From Talinum fruticosum (Eukaryota; Streptophyta; Magnoliopsida; Caryophyllales; Talinaceae), in assembly GCA_021018815.1 (NCBI GenBank), contig JAITYX010000058.1, positions 1,753,001 through 1,817,000 of the forward strand: a DNA stretch of 64,000 bases, read 5' to 3'. How positions within the stretch are numbered: the first letter of the stretch is position 1; each line of letters starts with the position of its first letter. Position numbers and translations under genes: made by a program. Shown here piece after piece: positions 42,546 to 54,099 of this stretch. Under the pieces are notes generated by a model, which worked only from the letters and a program-made list of their open reading frames with translations, was not told where the DNA came from and ran no database searches.

Positions 42546-43060
42546 CTTAACCGATCCGCCTATAATCGAATCGCCATCCGAACACCTTGACTTTCCAAAC
42601 GAAGATATTTTACAAGTAGAGCTCGATGTTTGGACAATGTACGTCAACGGTGCTTCCAATCAGATGGGCTTTAGAGTAGGTATTCTTCTAGTCTCTCCGG
42701 AGGGAGCACATACTCCCATCCGAGTTAAGTTGGACTTCGAGGTCATCAACAATGTCACAGAGTATGAAGCTTCCATCATAGGACTTGAAGCCGCTTTAGA
42801 GATCGGGGTTAAGAACATCGGCGTTTTTGGTGACTCCGGTCCGATCATCAATCAGATTTCACAAAAATGGAAGGTACGTAGTGAAGCTTGGCACCCTACC
42901 AGGCGTATCTAATAGAACTGTCACCTACCTTCCTAGGGATGACAACCAGTTCACGGATGCCTTAGCTAAATTAGCATCCATGATTAATATCCCTAATGAC
43001 ATTCACTCAATGCCCTTCATTATAGAGCGACTGAGTCAACCAACATATGTTACACATTAG
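42535..43060 (+). pseudogene. pol: G1 second (archaeal-type) RNase H
   Basis: A 125-codon open frame holds VWTMYVNGASNQMGFRVGIL, then NNVTEYEASIIGLEAALEIG and NIGVFGDSGPIINQI. This matches the extra RNase H domain typical of the Tat clade (D-G-A-S, E-Y-E and G-D-S-x-L/I-x-I blocks). The first motif reads VNGAS where FDGAS is usual, so one catalytic aspartate is replaced by asparagine. After a shift, VTYLPRDDNQFTDALAKLAS (42827-43060) supplies the final conserved aspartate region. This domain is a reliable Tat marker. Confidence 0.9.
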
Positions 43061-44330
43061 AAATGTTTAATATTGACCATACCAATTGGTATCATGACAT
43101 TTATCGGTATCTAGATAAGCAAGAATACCCCTTGGACTCCACGCCTAGAGCCCAACAAGCCATCGGGATGTTGGCTGCCCAATTTTTCATCAATCAAGGG
43201 CAACTCGTATAAGAAAACAAACACAGGGATCAACTTACTTTGTGTCAATCAACATGAAGCAAAGCATATCATGGACCAAACTCATGGTAGGGAGTGTGGA
43301 CCCCATATGAATGGTAAGTTGTTGGTTCGGAAGATTTACAGACTTGGTTATTACTAGTCGACCATGGCAGCAGATCGACATGAATTTGTTAGTAAATGCC
43401 ATAAGTGTCGGTGTATGCAAACTTATAGCACCAACCACAATGCTTTCTCACAACATTAGCTTCACCCTAGCAATTCTCGGTTTGGGTAATAGACATTATT
43501 GGCAAAGTGACCCCTAAAGGAACAAGTGGTCACGAATTTGTGTTAGTACTACATCAAATGGGTAGAAGCATCCTCTTATGCAACCTTGACATCAAAACAG
43601 TAGCTAAGTTCTCACCCGAATATCATTTGCCGCTATGGGGTGCCCCACGAGATAAGCGAGTGACCATGACAGTCATTTTAAGAAGGAGGTAGCAAACTTG
43701 TTGGATAAATACAAGATTAAGTACCATAAATCTTCTCCCCATCGTCCTCGGACCAATGGAGAAGTCGAGGCCACCAATAAAAACATTCTAAAATAGTGGA
43801 GAAGATAGAAGTCAATTATAAGGATTAGCCGAATAAGTTGCCTTTTACTTTATGGGGCTATTGAACATCTATTAGAGCCTCTATGGGAGCAACATCTTAC
43901 TCCCTAGTTTATGGCATGGAAGCAGTTCTTCCAATAGAGATTGTTATTCCCTCATTAAAAATCCTTGCTGAAAGATAGATTCCAAAAGCAACGTGGGCTA
44001 AAGCACGCTACGAAAAGTTAGTACTACTTGGATGAGAGGCACCTCAACACCTTACACAATGTCCAAATATACCAGGCACATATATCAAGGGCATTCAACA
44101 AGAGAGTGAAGCCTCGAAATCTACAAATTGTAGATTTGGTCCTCAAAGAGATTAGAGCACCAATTCAGGATCCACAAGGAAAGTTTTGGCCTAATTGGTA
44201 AGGCCCATTTGTGCTTAGTTAGATATTGCCACACAAAGCGGTGAAACCGACTGATTTAGATGGAGAAGAAATTTTTCAAGTACACGAACTTGGACTACGT
44301 CTAGCACTACCCCGGACGATGGACCAAGAC
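43061..44330 (+). pseudogene. pol: G1 integrase
   Basis: Pieces in order: IDHTNWYHDIYRYLDKQEYP and a degraded zinc-binding H..H..C..C part (43250-43450), the core with VTPKGTSGHEFVLV (43500-43560), KSSPHRPRTNGEVEATNKNI (about 43725-43785) with the catalytic glutamate region, SYSLVYGMEAVLPIEIVIPSL (about 43890-43950), and a C-terminal GKFWPNW.GPFVL and TDLDGEEIF block (44170-44275). Multiple stops. The integrase would insert G1 cDNA; the order RT-RH-aRH-INT is the gypsy order. Confidence 0.87.
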
Positions 44331-44695
44331 TCGACCCAATTAGGCCATGTTGAGGCTGGCGCCACCCACCACTCGGACAATGGTGGACTGGCCGGGCCAG
44401 AATGTCCCTCTTTTAATTCCTAACTCGTAATTCATTTTTACCATCCAATTAGCTGTCGTCGATCGGATACCATGGTGCCTCGTGGCCCATGCCAGCCAGC
44501 CTTTGGCAGGCCTTGTCCCCGGCATGCTTTGCCGGATTCCCTTGGTCTCCCACTACTTTTTTTACTCTTGTCTTGTATGCTTGGCTAGTTTAACCGAATG
44601 AGTTTGTAAAAGGGGTGCTTGATGTATTCATTCTACACACATTTGCTCCTTCTTTTGCATTCTTGCCTTGCTCTTGTGCTTTCTTACTTTGTTCT
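44331..44695 (+). other. G1 spacer between integrase and mobile-domain ORF
   Basis: Non-coding G1 sequence interrupted at 44696 by solo LTR G2b. It resumes at 47544. Confidence 0.55.
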
Positions 44696-47543
44696 TGTAA
44701 CACCCCAAAACACCCCCGGGAGTATTACATCGCCGAGTTCCCTAGAGGAACTCCCAAGGCTCTTTCGGTGTTGGTTTGGCTGTCTAAACTCAACGTAAAA
44801 GTAACACTCGGTGGTTTTCCCAAAAGAAGCTGAAATTCTCTAAAAATTTCGGCAGAATTTCGTTTGTAACATGGACTAGCCCATAGGCTTAAAGCCTTAC
44901 AATCCTGTATAAAAACATAATAAAACTCGACGAGCCACACGCTCGGAGTACACAACTCAACGGCCACACGCCGGAGTTCAACCAATCATGCGGTAAAACT
45001 TAAAACAATCTAACTGGTTACTATACATTTGGTACAACTATATGCACTAAATTACAAGTACAATCATTTAGAAACAAACAATGCATGACAGCCACTTGGG
45101 TCACTTCATCCGTCAACAATCGCCAGGAGTCCGAAGCGTGTTAAGTGTAGATTATGCTTCGAGAGTGTACCTGCAACACTCGGGTAGGGACGGGGCAATT
45201 TGTGGGGGTGAGCAATAATCAACGGGCTCACCAGAGTCTTATACCTTTAAAATGGAAATTCTTTACACATAATACTCATAATAATGAAATCTGCGTCCCT
45301 AGTTCGAACCCTTCGGTATGCTAAACAATCCGTAGCTTGTTGATTCAAAACTCTTTGCACATTCTCATTCATCACATTCACTTCACAACTTTTTCAATTG
45401 ATTTGGTATCAAGGAAGGCATGACACCACGTGTCACCCTTATAAATTCACTTTCTCAAATCAGCTTTGCTTCTTTAAAACACATTCACGTTCGAAAGGCA
45501 GTTCACAAGCAATTGCTTTCAAGAATCATTTCACGTAAAATACAAAACTCCTTTCGAAACTATTTTGAGCATCACGTAAAGCAATCACATACCACGAATA
45601 ATCTCCATTCAATGAAAGCATTCATTCTCGACTCTTTTCCAACTATGTCTTTCTCAATTCATCAATTGAATACGATTATCTCCACTTTCCGAGCCACAAT
45701 AACCACAAATACATATCACTTAAGTTACGTTCAATTCGTCACAATTCATTCTCTTCACCTCCATTCCTTGCTTTATGTCTCTACCCCGTGAATCCACTTT
45801 GTTTGCTCACGTCTCAACTTTCCTCAACTCCTCGTCTTTACTCCAATTCCTCAACTTAACCTTACCATTCCCTGCCTCAAATTCCCGTTGTATGTCTCTA
45901 ACTCATTACTTAACTCTTACTCGTCCGTCCTTAGTTATGTAACTCTTAATCACTTTTCCATTATTCCGTTTCCGTTACCTTCGCTTATCTTCACGCTCGG
46001 TTCAACCTCGAGGATTTAAATATACTTCGAATGTAATTAATCCCACAATCACCCATTTCTCACTTACATATCCCAATTACGCATCACTCAATACGAATTC
46101 ATACTTCTCTTTATACTTCGACCTACCATTCCCTCAATGTTCGTAATTAGCTCTTTAATATCGCAGGTTCAAGAATCTCCAAGACTTAATTAACTCATAA
46201 TTCATATCAATGTCCCAACTTTTCATCCTTAATAGCTAGCCGAAACTTCAATATTACTCATTTGACCTATGCAACCTAACCTCTTCGGAATCGGCATGCT
46301 CCAATTCAACCTTAAGTAACTATTAATCCCTTCGAAATTCCCAATTTAGTTCTACTATTTAACCTAAGTTCTACTATTTAACCCAAGTAACTCCTTTCAT
46401 TTCACGATTCAGCCCTCTCAATTCCTTAAATCCATTCTAAGCTCTTATTTCAATCTTAAACAACGATTAGGTCCGTTACGCAATACGGATACTCAACGTT
46501 CACAACAATTCAATATTCACGGAACACATTCAACATTCACAATAAATTCATTGAGGTTTTCAAAATTACTAATAGTTTAGAGTATAAGACTACCCACCTC
46601 GATTCAAGGATTGAAGGTTTACGATTTGCTAAGGTTCGAGCTCCCCGGTTCGGTTCCTCCTTTCCCTGCTACCAGCCATGGTTCTGCCGCCTTCCTCCGC
46701 GCTCGACGCCGTCGTCAGCCACTGTCCTCGCGCCCACCGACTGCCGCCCTCTCTCGCCTTCGCGCTCGTGCCTCTGCTCGGTTCCTTCCTTCCTTCGCCC
46801 TCGTTCGGCCTCGGTCTCTCGTTTTCCTCCCTTCGCTCGCGTCTGCTCGCGTCGCCGACCACCGCCTTCGGTCCTGCGGTGGTCGCCGGTCACCCTCGGT
46901 CTCCTTCGACCCTCACACCGCTCGCATTTTCTCTCTCTGCGCGTTATCCGCGGCGCTGTTCCTCTCCTCTGCTCCTCCGTTTCCCTTGCGGGCGCCGGCC
47001 GCCTTCCTTTGTTCGCCGCCCGGCTTGCCGGCCTCCGACCTCGGCTCCAGGTCCCGCGCTCTCTCTCTCTCTCTCCCGCTCGGTGGTCCTCTCCCTTTCT
47101 TCCTCTTCTAGCTCTGCTTCTCCTCTCGTTTTCCCCGACCCCTTCTTCTTTTCCTGTCTCTCTCTCCACCGCCTAATTTGGTTGGGTAAAGGTTCCTAAT
47201 TCGACACCCAAATAAGCTTAATCATCTCTTCATAATTTAGTAAAAATAATCATGGCCCATATACGACAAGTCTATATCTTCTCCCTGTCGTCCTCTTATG
47301 CTGCGGCGTCCGACTTATTTTAATACGCCGGCCACGACAATTCCTAATCACCCAACAGTTTAGCTCGGATGAAAAAGGAAGGCAATTTCCTTGATTTTAT
47401 TTATTCGCCACCAGCCTCCAAAGGAATTCTAACGTAATATGTCCGGCAGTAAATAAAATCAGCCACTCAACCCCCTAGTTGCGGGAAAAGTACTCAATAA
47501 TGTTACGCTTTTCAACCGCTTTCTTTAAAATTCCGGTATTACA
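44696..47543 (+). repeat. G2b: solo LTR of a TGTAACACC-type gypsy element
   Basis: It runs from TGTAACACCCC to CCGGTATTACA, 2.85 kb, with matching inverted ends as in Tekay/del LTRs. The left flank GTTCT and right flank GCTTCT are similar but not identical. G1 sequence continues on both sides and there is no internal region, so it is a solo LTR left by LTR-LTR recombination. Its first 565 bp match G2a. Confidence 0.78.
46611..47199. other. GC-rich, stop-poor patch in the G2b LTR
   Basis: A GC-rich island of about 590 bp, unlike its AT-rich surroundings, open in two forward frames and one reverse frame. The translations are low-complexity (R/S/P/L/A-rich) with no recognisable domain. It is most likely the R/U5 leader of the LTR or a captured promoter or exon, not a protein gene. 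Confidence 0.55.
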
Positions 47544-47589
47544 GCTTCTATGTGAAAACTTATTAGTTTCCAAAAATCTTCTCTTCACC

Positions 47590-49620
47590 ATGTCTAGGAG
47601 AAAAGCTCATCCTGCAGGGAGGTTAAGAACCGAAAAACTTATCCAAGATAACTTCCTCTACCGAAAATGGCTTTCACGGAATGAGTGGAACCCAAATGAC
47701 CCTTGGTGGAGGCTGAGAGTCACGTTTCTTCCCTTGCCATCACTCCTTTGGTAAGCTAGTTGACTTAAGTTTGCTTATTGAGAGTAGTTCTTCTACTAAA
47801 ATCTTGTTGGATTTTTGTCTTGTAGAAGGGCACATTTCGGAGTAGTGGAGCTATTCCCAAATTTATAGAGACATGCAGAGAAATGAATTTTCCTCTTGAA
47901 GACGTCATGTAAAATGCTGGGTTTGGCTCTCTTTTTCTTGCTTTGAATCACCTTTGTGATAAGAGAGAGCGTGATCCTATTAGGGCCATTAGTGAGGGCT
48001 TTTGGGATACCGCCAACACCTTCCACCTTCCTTCGGGAAATGACCATAACTCCCGTCGATTTTGCTGTTTTGTTCGGTTTGGGCTTCTTGGGGGAACCTA
48101 TGACCAGAATTTGTATAAAGACCATGGTCATCTTCGTCATCTTTTGGCCCCGTAGCTAACTGAGTTTCCTCAAGAAAATTTCTTTAAGTACACTATTCTT
48201 TTGGGCGCTTTTGACGATGCTCGGTTTTGGGCTCGCCATTCTCCTCGTCAACTCGTTCGGGTTATGCTGGCTCTTTTATTGAGTATGGTGCTCTTTTCTG
48301 ATCAAGCCTTCAAGGTTCATGTTTACTATTTGGTGAACCTGGTGGACCTTAATAAAATAAAGGAGCTCAATTGGGGTGCTCCCGTGAACACTTGCCTCAT
48401 TATGGGCCTCCATGCGAGTGTGCGGCACACAAAAATTCAAACGAGACTCGACAAATTATCTTCCATTGTGTGGTTTGTGGAAGATCATTAAGGTATGCTC
48501 AAATTATTCACTCATTTCCAAAGTATTTCTCATATTATGTGGATAAAAAAATCTTACTTCATATGCAAAATGTAGCCATGGTTGTACAAGTATTTCCAAG
48601 CACCTTTCTCTCTGTTCAACAAATCGTTCCGTGTTTCCAGCCTCTATGTCATAGGCTAGGTTCTACCTTTAACAGTCTTTCATCCATGGTATAGGCTTCT
48701 TGAGATCAACCCTTAACTGCGTGACCTCGGTATGTCGACTTTAAGCATAAAATTCACCTAGAAATTGTGCCCGGAAAATGCTTACTCCACTTATTAGCTG
48801 GCTGCCCTTGCCCACTACCCGTGGTGTACCTTGTGGGACTGCCAGTGGTGAGCGTCAGCCTTGGTTATGCATGGTTTATGCCCATTTTACTGTTGTCTTT
48901 CATTCTTGTTCACTAGTTTCTTGATAAATCCTGCATGTGCAGGCCAATTTCCATCCTTGAGCTCAACTCCAACTCCCTCCAAGTGTGATCATAGCACGGG
49001 AGTTAAGCGAAAGAAGGATCTTGTTTGAAGGTCTTTTTGGGTTTTGTTGGTATCTCGATGAGAGGGGTCACACCACAAATCTGGGTTAACACATGCCCTC
49101 CATTTGTTCCGGTTGATCCGCCTCAAACCATGTTCTACTTTCGTTCGGGTATGTACACATCCTATGCTCATCATGTGGAGCAGATCATGACTCAACTGGT
49201 GAGTTCTTACCTCTTCCTTTCTTTTGTATAGTTAAATTTCTTGTATGGAAATTAACTTCGGTTGTTGTAGCTTACTCCGGAGGATATCCATATTCCAAAC
49301 CTCGATGTGGATATTACACGACCCGGAGAATCTCCTCATTATGTGAGAATTCCCGAAATTCTTGAGGAAGAATGTGTTGGGCATCCTTTCCCTCAACATT
49401 GGCAAGGGGTAAGAGTTTCACGCTCCTTGCTTTTAGTTGTATGCTAAAAGTATTTTTACTAATGCCATTGAATGAATTGTGTAGTATGATCGGGAGCAAT
49501 CCCGAACCATGTCCATTAGGTCGAAATCTGCTCTTCGGGGAATCCAAAATTTCCTCACCGGAGATCTTTTCCAACCTTCCAAGTAAGTCTCTAGTTAGTG
49601 GAGTGCTAACATTATCGAGC
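47590..49620 (+). pseudogene. Plant mobile domain (PMD) ORF of G1
   Basis: The first exon-like frame starts at 47590 (MSRRKAHPAGRL) and reaches a GT donor at 47751; an AG at 47825 precedes the continuation. The next part reads SGAIPKFIETCREM, a TAA, then FGSLFLALNHLCDKRERDP and DTANTFHLPSG. After a one-base shift come EMTITPVDFAVLFGL and GFLGEP, the core motif of the plant mobile domain (TFHLP.GEMTIT..D...L.GL...G.P). Later frames give GAFDDARFWARHSPRQLVRV, LFSDQAFKVHVYYLVNLVDL and ELNWGAPV, matching the second half of PMD. Weakly recognisable coding follows to about 49600. The domain is known from MAIN-like proteins and from transposons. Its role in the element is unknown. Confidence 0.78.
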
Positions 49621-50130
49621 TTTTAGTAGTGGTTTGCAGCCCTAACTGGTGGCCTAGATTGTGGAGTCCCATCAGCCGTGGCATGTGACTTCTTGGCACC
49701 TTATGTATGTAAGTGGGAGCTCTTGGACGGACTAATCGGCTTTTTCGGATCAGATTTTTCAATCTGTTTTCGATCGAGTTATTCAGGGAAAACACTAAAC
49801 TTTTGTTAATTTGATTATCCACTAACAAGTATGTTAGTATAGAGATTATTTAGCCAAGCTTCGGATCAAACAATGATCGAAGTTTTCAGCATCAAAATGT
49901 ACCAAGCTTCAGGCCCTAATCAAGCCAAGCTTAGGACCCTCTTACCGGACTTCAAAGCGCATGCATCGCGATCAAGTCCAGGCCTCTTTCTCGGAGTTCA
50001 AGTTCAACGAAGCCAATTTTAGATATTACGCAATAATTAGTAAAAAATCGTCGCGCAGAATTGAGGTAAGTACCCTTTAGTATCTACTTTGACCCTTCGT
50101 CTTTTTGACTCGGTTAAAGTGAGGGCTAAC
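49621..50130 (+). other. G1 3' untranslated region and polypurine tract
   Basis: A non-coding spacer, ending with AAAGTGAGGGC at 50117-50127 just before the 3' LTR. The purine-rich run is the presumed polypurine tract. Confidence 0.6.
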
Positions 50131-52063
50131 TGTAGACACCTAAAAAGTGTCATCTTTTATCTCATTAATTCCGTATTTTATTCTCGTTAGCCCTATGATG
50201 AAATCTCGAGTCCTGTTTGAGGATTTGGATCATGGATCGTGTTCGATTGGTGCGACGGAAGCCAATAAACCACAAAGAACCCCCAACACCAAATAAATAG
50301 CCTTTTGTCTTGGATCGATCCAAAAATCCACTTTTCCTTCGGATGATCCAAGATCGAGCCAAGCCTCCAGAGTCGACGAGTCCAGGTGCCGCGTCATTGG
50401 GAAATTCCAAGATTAGAATTTTGCGGTTCGCTTTTGTCCAATCGGACAAGGAACCGAAGACCTCCAAAAGACATTAGACACAGCATTTCATGATGACCAA
50501 TATCAAAGTATCGCGTTTAAGCTCCAAGACAGTCCACACAAGACTAGGAGCAATCTCCCTCAAAGCGATGCCGTATAGTCGGTGCTCGCAACCCCGGATT
50601 TTAAGTGAAACGTAGCATTTTGCCCTGGAGACTCATTTGGAAACACGTTAGGGCACAAAACCCTAGGCACGCCCGGTGGCCGACGTCGTGAACCGAGTTC
50701 TATCCAATTTTATCCTCCCTTTATCTCGGTTCAATCTCAAGATATTCTAACTCGATTTTTTCTCAACTATTTGGACAACTTACCGAGAATAACCCTAGGT
50801 CATTTGTGACTTAGGTCTCTCTCTATAAATAGAGAGCCATGGCTCTCATTTCGATACGGCTTATTTTCTTAGCGCTATGCTTCGCTGAACCGAGCTAAAA
50901 ATACTCTTTTCTAAACGTTACTTTGCTGAAAAGCATTCTAAAATTCTCCTCTTTTATATTCAACGTTGTTGAATTTGTGCAATCAGCTAAAGAATATTTA
51001 GTTATTACGATATCCGGGCATTCATTCAACCGATCTTTCCTACTCTCCACAAACTCAACTTTTTTAAGATTCATAAAAACAAGCCCTTTACTTAGATTCG
51101 TCGTCGTCACATCAAGAGATCCAATGCGGAGATCGAGATCAGCGAGTGGGACATCCCGAGGGCAACCACTCGACCTTCAAACGGTTATTTAATTTATGTT
51201 TTTTATCACTTTTTGTATTGTGGATCAAAGAGATGTAATCGAATTTTTAATTCCTCACCGCCCGATCTAATCTTTTAATTTTTCATTTTTCTTTTCCTTT
51301 TCGCTTTATTGCTTTCTTTACCGCTTTCTTTATTGCTTTACGTGTCGCTTTCTTTTAATTATGTTTGGTTGCTTTTATTTTTCGTTCAGCATGTTGAGTG
51401 CTTCGATTTAGTATACTACTCGGATTAATAATTGTCGTCTTCGGACAGGTGGAAAGGAAGGGTTTTCCCTATGTTTCGTACCCTCGCCCCGAATCCGATT
51501 CTCGGTTTGAAGATCAATGGAGTCAATTTTAGCCTTTTTCGATCTTAGTTTTCCCATACTAAGATCGGAAGAGCAAATTTTTATTTTTTGTTTTTGTTAG
51601 TTTTTCTCTTCAAAAACCGACCGGCGACTTCCCTTTTTGCTTTATTTCTATTAAAAATGCATCTCGGTTATTTTTTTGATTACATGGTAACAAAAAGGAG
51701 ATCTAGATTAGGTGGTCGGTGGCTGAGGCTTGGATACGAGACTAGTGTTTTCATACCGGCCTGGCCCTAAAGCCTCACTGCAGAACCCTAATTTCTAAAA
51801 TTTTTTCTATTCTTCAATTAGTAATAATATCCCGAGAATTCTAAAAATAATTTATAAAATAAAATAATTAATAAAACCGCAAATCGAATTTAATTTAAGT
51901 CTTTAACTTGATTTAATAAAATTCGAAACTCTCTATAAGAGATCAATCCCCACATTCAAAAGTCATTTCCAAAACCCTAAAACCATTCTTTAAAACTTTC
52001 TAAAAACCTATGCCAATCATTCATGGGGAAGCTAGGTTTGGTCCGTCGGCCGTGGTTCCTACA
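50131..52063 (+). repeat. G1 3' LTR
   Basis: It begins TGTAGACACCTAAAAAGTG and ends TTCCTACA, 1933 bp. It aligns with the 5' LTR pieces but lacks about 94 bases found at 13300-13390. A TATA box lies at about 50824. By eye the two LTRs differ at roughly one base in seven in compared stretches, so the element is old. Confidence 0.9.
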
Positions 52064-52200
52064 CATATCTACAGAACCACTCAACATCTGCGAAAGAGGG
52101 GCAATTCTTGCATGCTTTGTTAGGGCTACAACCATCCGATTAAGACATGATTGTAGCTATTTGCCTTCAATTTTGCTTCGATTTTGTTACACAAACCCTA
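52064..52200 (-). pseudogene. GRF-type zinc-finger gene relic, N-terminal half
   Basis: On the minus strand the sequence next to G1 reads toward the G1 insertion point. When the insertion is conceptually ignored, a CEKRCEIYRSMTT stretch crosses the target site, like the first half of a GRF finger. Upstream there is a possible start with SDGCSPNKACKNC. Together with 2620-2915 it forms one broken gene. The reading needs frameshifts, so the call is tentative. Confidence 0.4.
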
Positions 52201-52422
52201 ATTTATCTGCCAATTTAGGCAATTTCAATCAATTTCCTCCTCAAACCCTACCTTTTAATATGGGGATGGAAGGTGTAGAAGAAGACTGATTTGGAGGGAA
52301 CTCATAGGAATATTTTTTAAGCTGTTCATAGTTTGTAAAAAAAAAAAAGAAAAATTAGGCTTTTTACCGGTTCCTTCCATCTTCACCTGTTGTAGCAAGT
52401 TATACTTAACTAAATGGCATTA
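52201..52422. other. Spacer between GRF relic and G3 LTR
   Basis: AT-rich sequence, no repeat ends or convincing frame. It may be the 5' region of the GRF relic. Confidence 0.4.
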
Positions 52423-52965
52423 TGTAATGCCCCCGACCCTTTGCTAGAGACGTCACATCGCTAGGATCCACTTCAAGGATCCTTACGGCTAATCCAGGGA
52501 ACAATTTGGAAAGTGTAATATGTTTTTCAAGCTATTGGAAGTCAAGCTAGTAATTTTTTTTTTTCGAGAGATGCTACTATGAGTCTTGAGTCCATATGAC
52601 TTTAACTAAATATTTGGGTTCACACAACCCTACAACATAAATAAAGTACATCACCAGCGAAGTCTTGGTGAGGACCACCGAGGTCAAATCAGAACGTGTA
52701 CAAATGGCAACTACATCTAGGTACAAACATGCCCGATTACCAAATAAGTCTTACATGTCATATTCAAAATTACACACAATTAAACATACGTAATCAATGC
52801 ATTAAAGTTCCGTGTACCTAAAAGAGCATCCAAACGGCCTCCAAAATGATAAAATTCTCCAGGAACCTTACTGTTGCTCTAGATCTAAACAGATGAAAAA
52901 GTAGGGGAATGAGTAACCACAGCTCAATCGGAGTCCTTCGCCTCCCAAAACCAAAATATCTTTTC

Positions 52966-52969
<4 letters not shown>

Positions 52970-53056
<87 letters not shown>
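52970..53056. repeat. TA microsatellite, about 43 units
   Basis: An uninterrupted TA run of about 87 bp within LTR G3. Long TA runs often vary in length and are hard to assemble. The tyrosine/isoleucine frames across it are artefacts. Confidence 0.95.
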
Positions 53057-53059
<3 letters not shown>

Positions 53060-53290
53060 GCAACCAATACTTAATAACCATAATATTAGTAATCAAGTCA
53101 CATCAAAAAGATAATCTCAACTTACTCCACCTTTAGTCAAATGGGAAAATTGTAATGCATTAGGACTCAAGTGATCCATATTTTCTTCACAAATGTGACC
53201 AAAACAATTCCCAATTTGGAACTTAGTTTAATTTTTATCATCTTCAATTTCTTTAGGCAAGACTAGTACCCTGGTACTCAAGCGATGCCA

Positions 53291-53905
53291 GTGAGCCGAC
53301 CCAACGTACCACGGTATTGGGATTCGGAACCACTCATGCACGTGCACAAGTTTCCTATCCGGGAGGACTCCTAATTTAGGAGTAAAAGCTGCTGCCCTCA
53401 CGTCAGAATAAGTCACCTTCCTAGATTTTCGTATTTTAACGCATGTGAGCTTACCCAACGTACCACGTTATTGGGATTCGGAACTAGTCATGCGTATACA
53501 CAAGTTTATTACGGGGAAAGACTCATGATCTAGGAGTGAAAGTCGCTACCCTTAGGCGGGAATAAGTCACCTTTCTAAACTTTGTATTTCGACGCCTGTG
53601 AGCCAACCTAACGTACCACGGTATAGGGATTCGGAACAACTCATGCGTATACTCAAGTTTCCTAACTGGGAGGACTCGCAATCTAGGAGTGAAAGTCGTT
53701 GCCCTCAGGCCGGAATAAGTCACCTTCCTAGATTTTGTATTTCGTCACCTATGAGCTGACCTAACGTACCACGGTATAGGGATTCAGAACTAATCACGCA
53801 TATATCCAAGTTTACCACCTGAAAGGACTCATGATCTAGGAGTGAAAGCCACTACCCATGGGCCGGAATAAGTCACCTTTATAGACTTTGTACCGGTAAA
53901 ATGCT
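53291..53905 (+). repeat. 153-bp tandem repeat, four copies
   Basis: Units start at about 53291, 53445, 53598 and 53751 with TGAGC..AC..AACGTACCACG and include GGGATTCGGAAC, AGGAGTGAAAG and GGAATAAGTCACCTT. The copies differ by substitutions. The array lies in LTR G3. Confidence 0.88.
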
Positions 53906-54099
53906 CAAACCTAATAAATCCATTTCTTAATTCACTTTATGGTTATTATCTCTCTTATTCCTCATATGTATGTTAATGAGAATGCTCGGTGAAGCCCGAG
54001 ACCACACTTTAAAGGTTTAAACTCTCTTTTCAACATAAGATGCAAAGCTTACAAGTATCTCGAGACAAGACACTCAGGTTGTGAGGGTCCAAAATTTTC

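Larger units (their letters stand above)
2916..52063 (+). mobile_element. G1: Tat/Ogre-type Ty3/gypsy retrotransposon, heavily nested
   Basis: G1 is one plus-strand element in pieces: 5' LTR (2916-4475 plus 13275-13741), primer site and leader, gag, protease, start of RT, RNase H, second RNase H, integrase, a plant-mobile-domain ORF, polypurine tract and 3' LTR (50131-52063). Tat membership is supported by the VDNGS protease motif, two consecutive RNase H domains and the YSLVYGMEAVLPIE motif of integrase. It is interrupted by SIRE B, a CACTA element, LTR G2a with SIRE C and D, and solo LTR G2b. About 180 RT residues are missing at the C/D cluster. The LTR pair looks clearly diverged by eye, so this is the oldest element here. 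Confidence 0.85.

Noticed and set aside
45420..45791. 123-codon plus-strand frame
   Set aside because: Lies within the solo LTR G2b; serine/threonine/histidine-rich translation without recognisable domain.
46669..47169. 166-codon minus-strand and 166/173-codon plus-strand open frames
   Set aside because: GC-rich, stop-poor sequence open in several frames, with low-complexity translations and no domain; probably LTR leader.
51588..51770. 60-codon frame near the end of the G1 3' LTR
   Set aside because: LTR sequence; no similarity to a protein family and not open in the 5' LTR.
52818..53136. Open frames with long YI repeats on both strands
   Set aside because: These are translations of the TA microsatellite.
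53228..53905. CRISPR-like array
   Set aside because: Units are contiguous tandem repeats without unique spacers, and the sequence is plant nuclear DNA.
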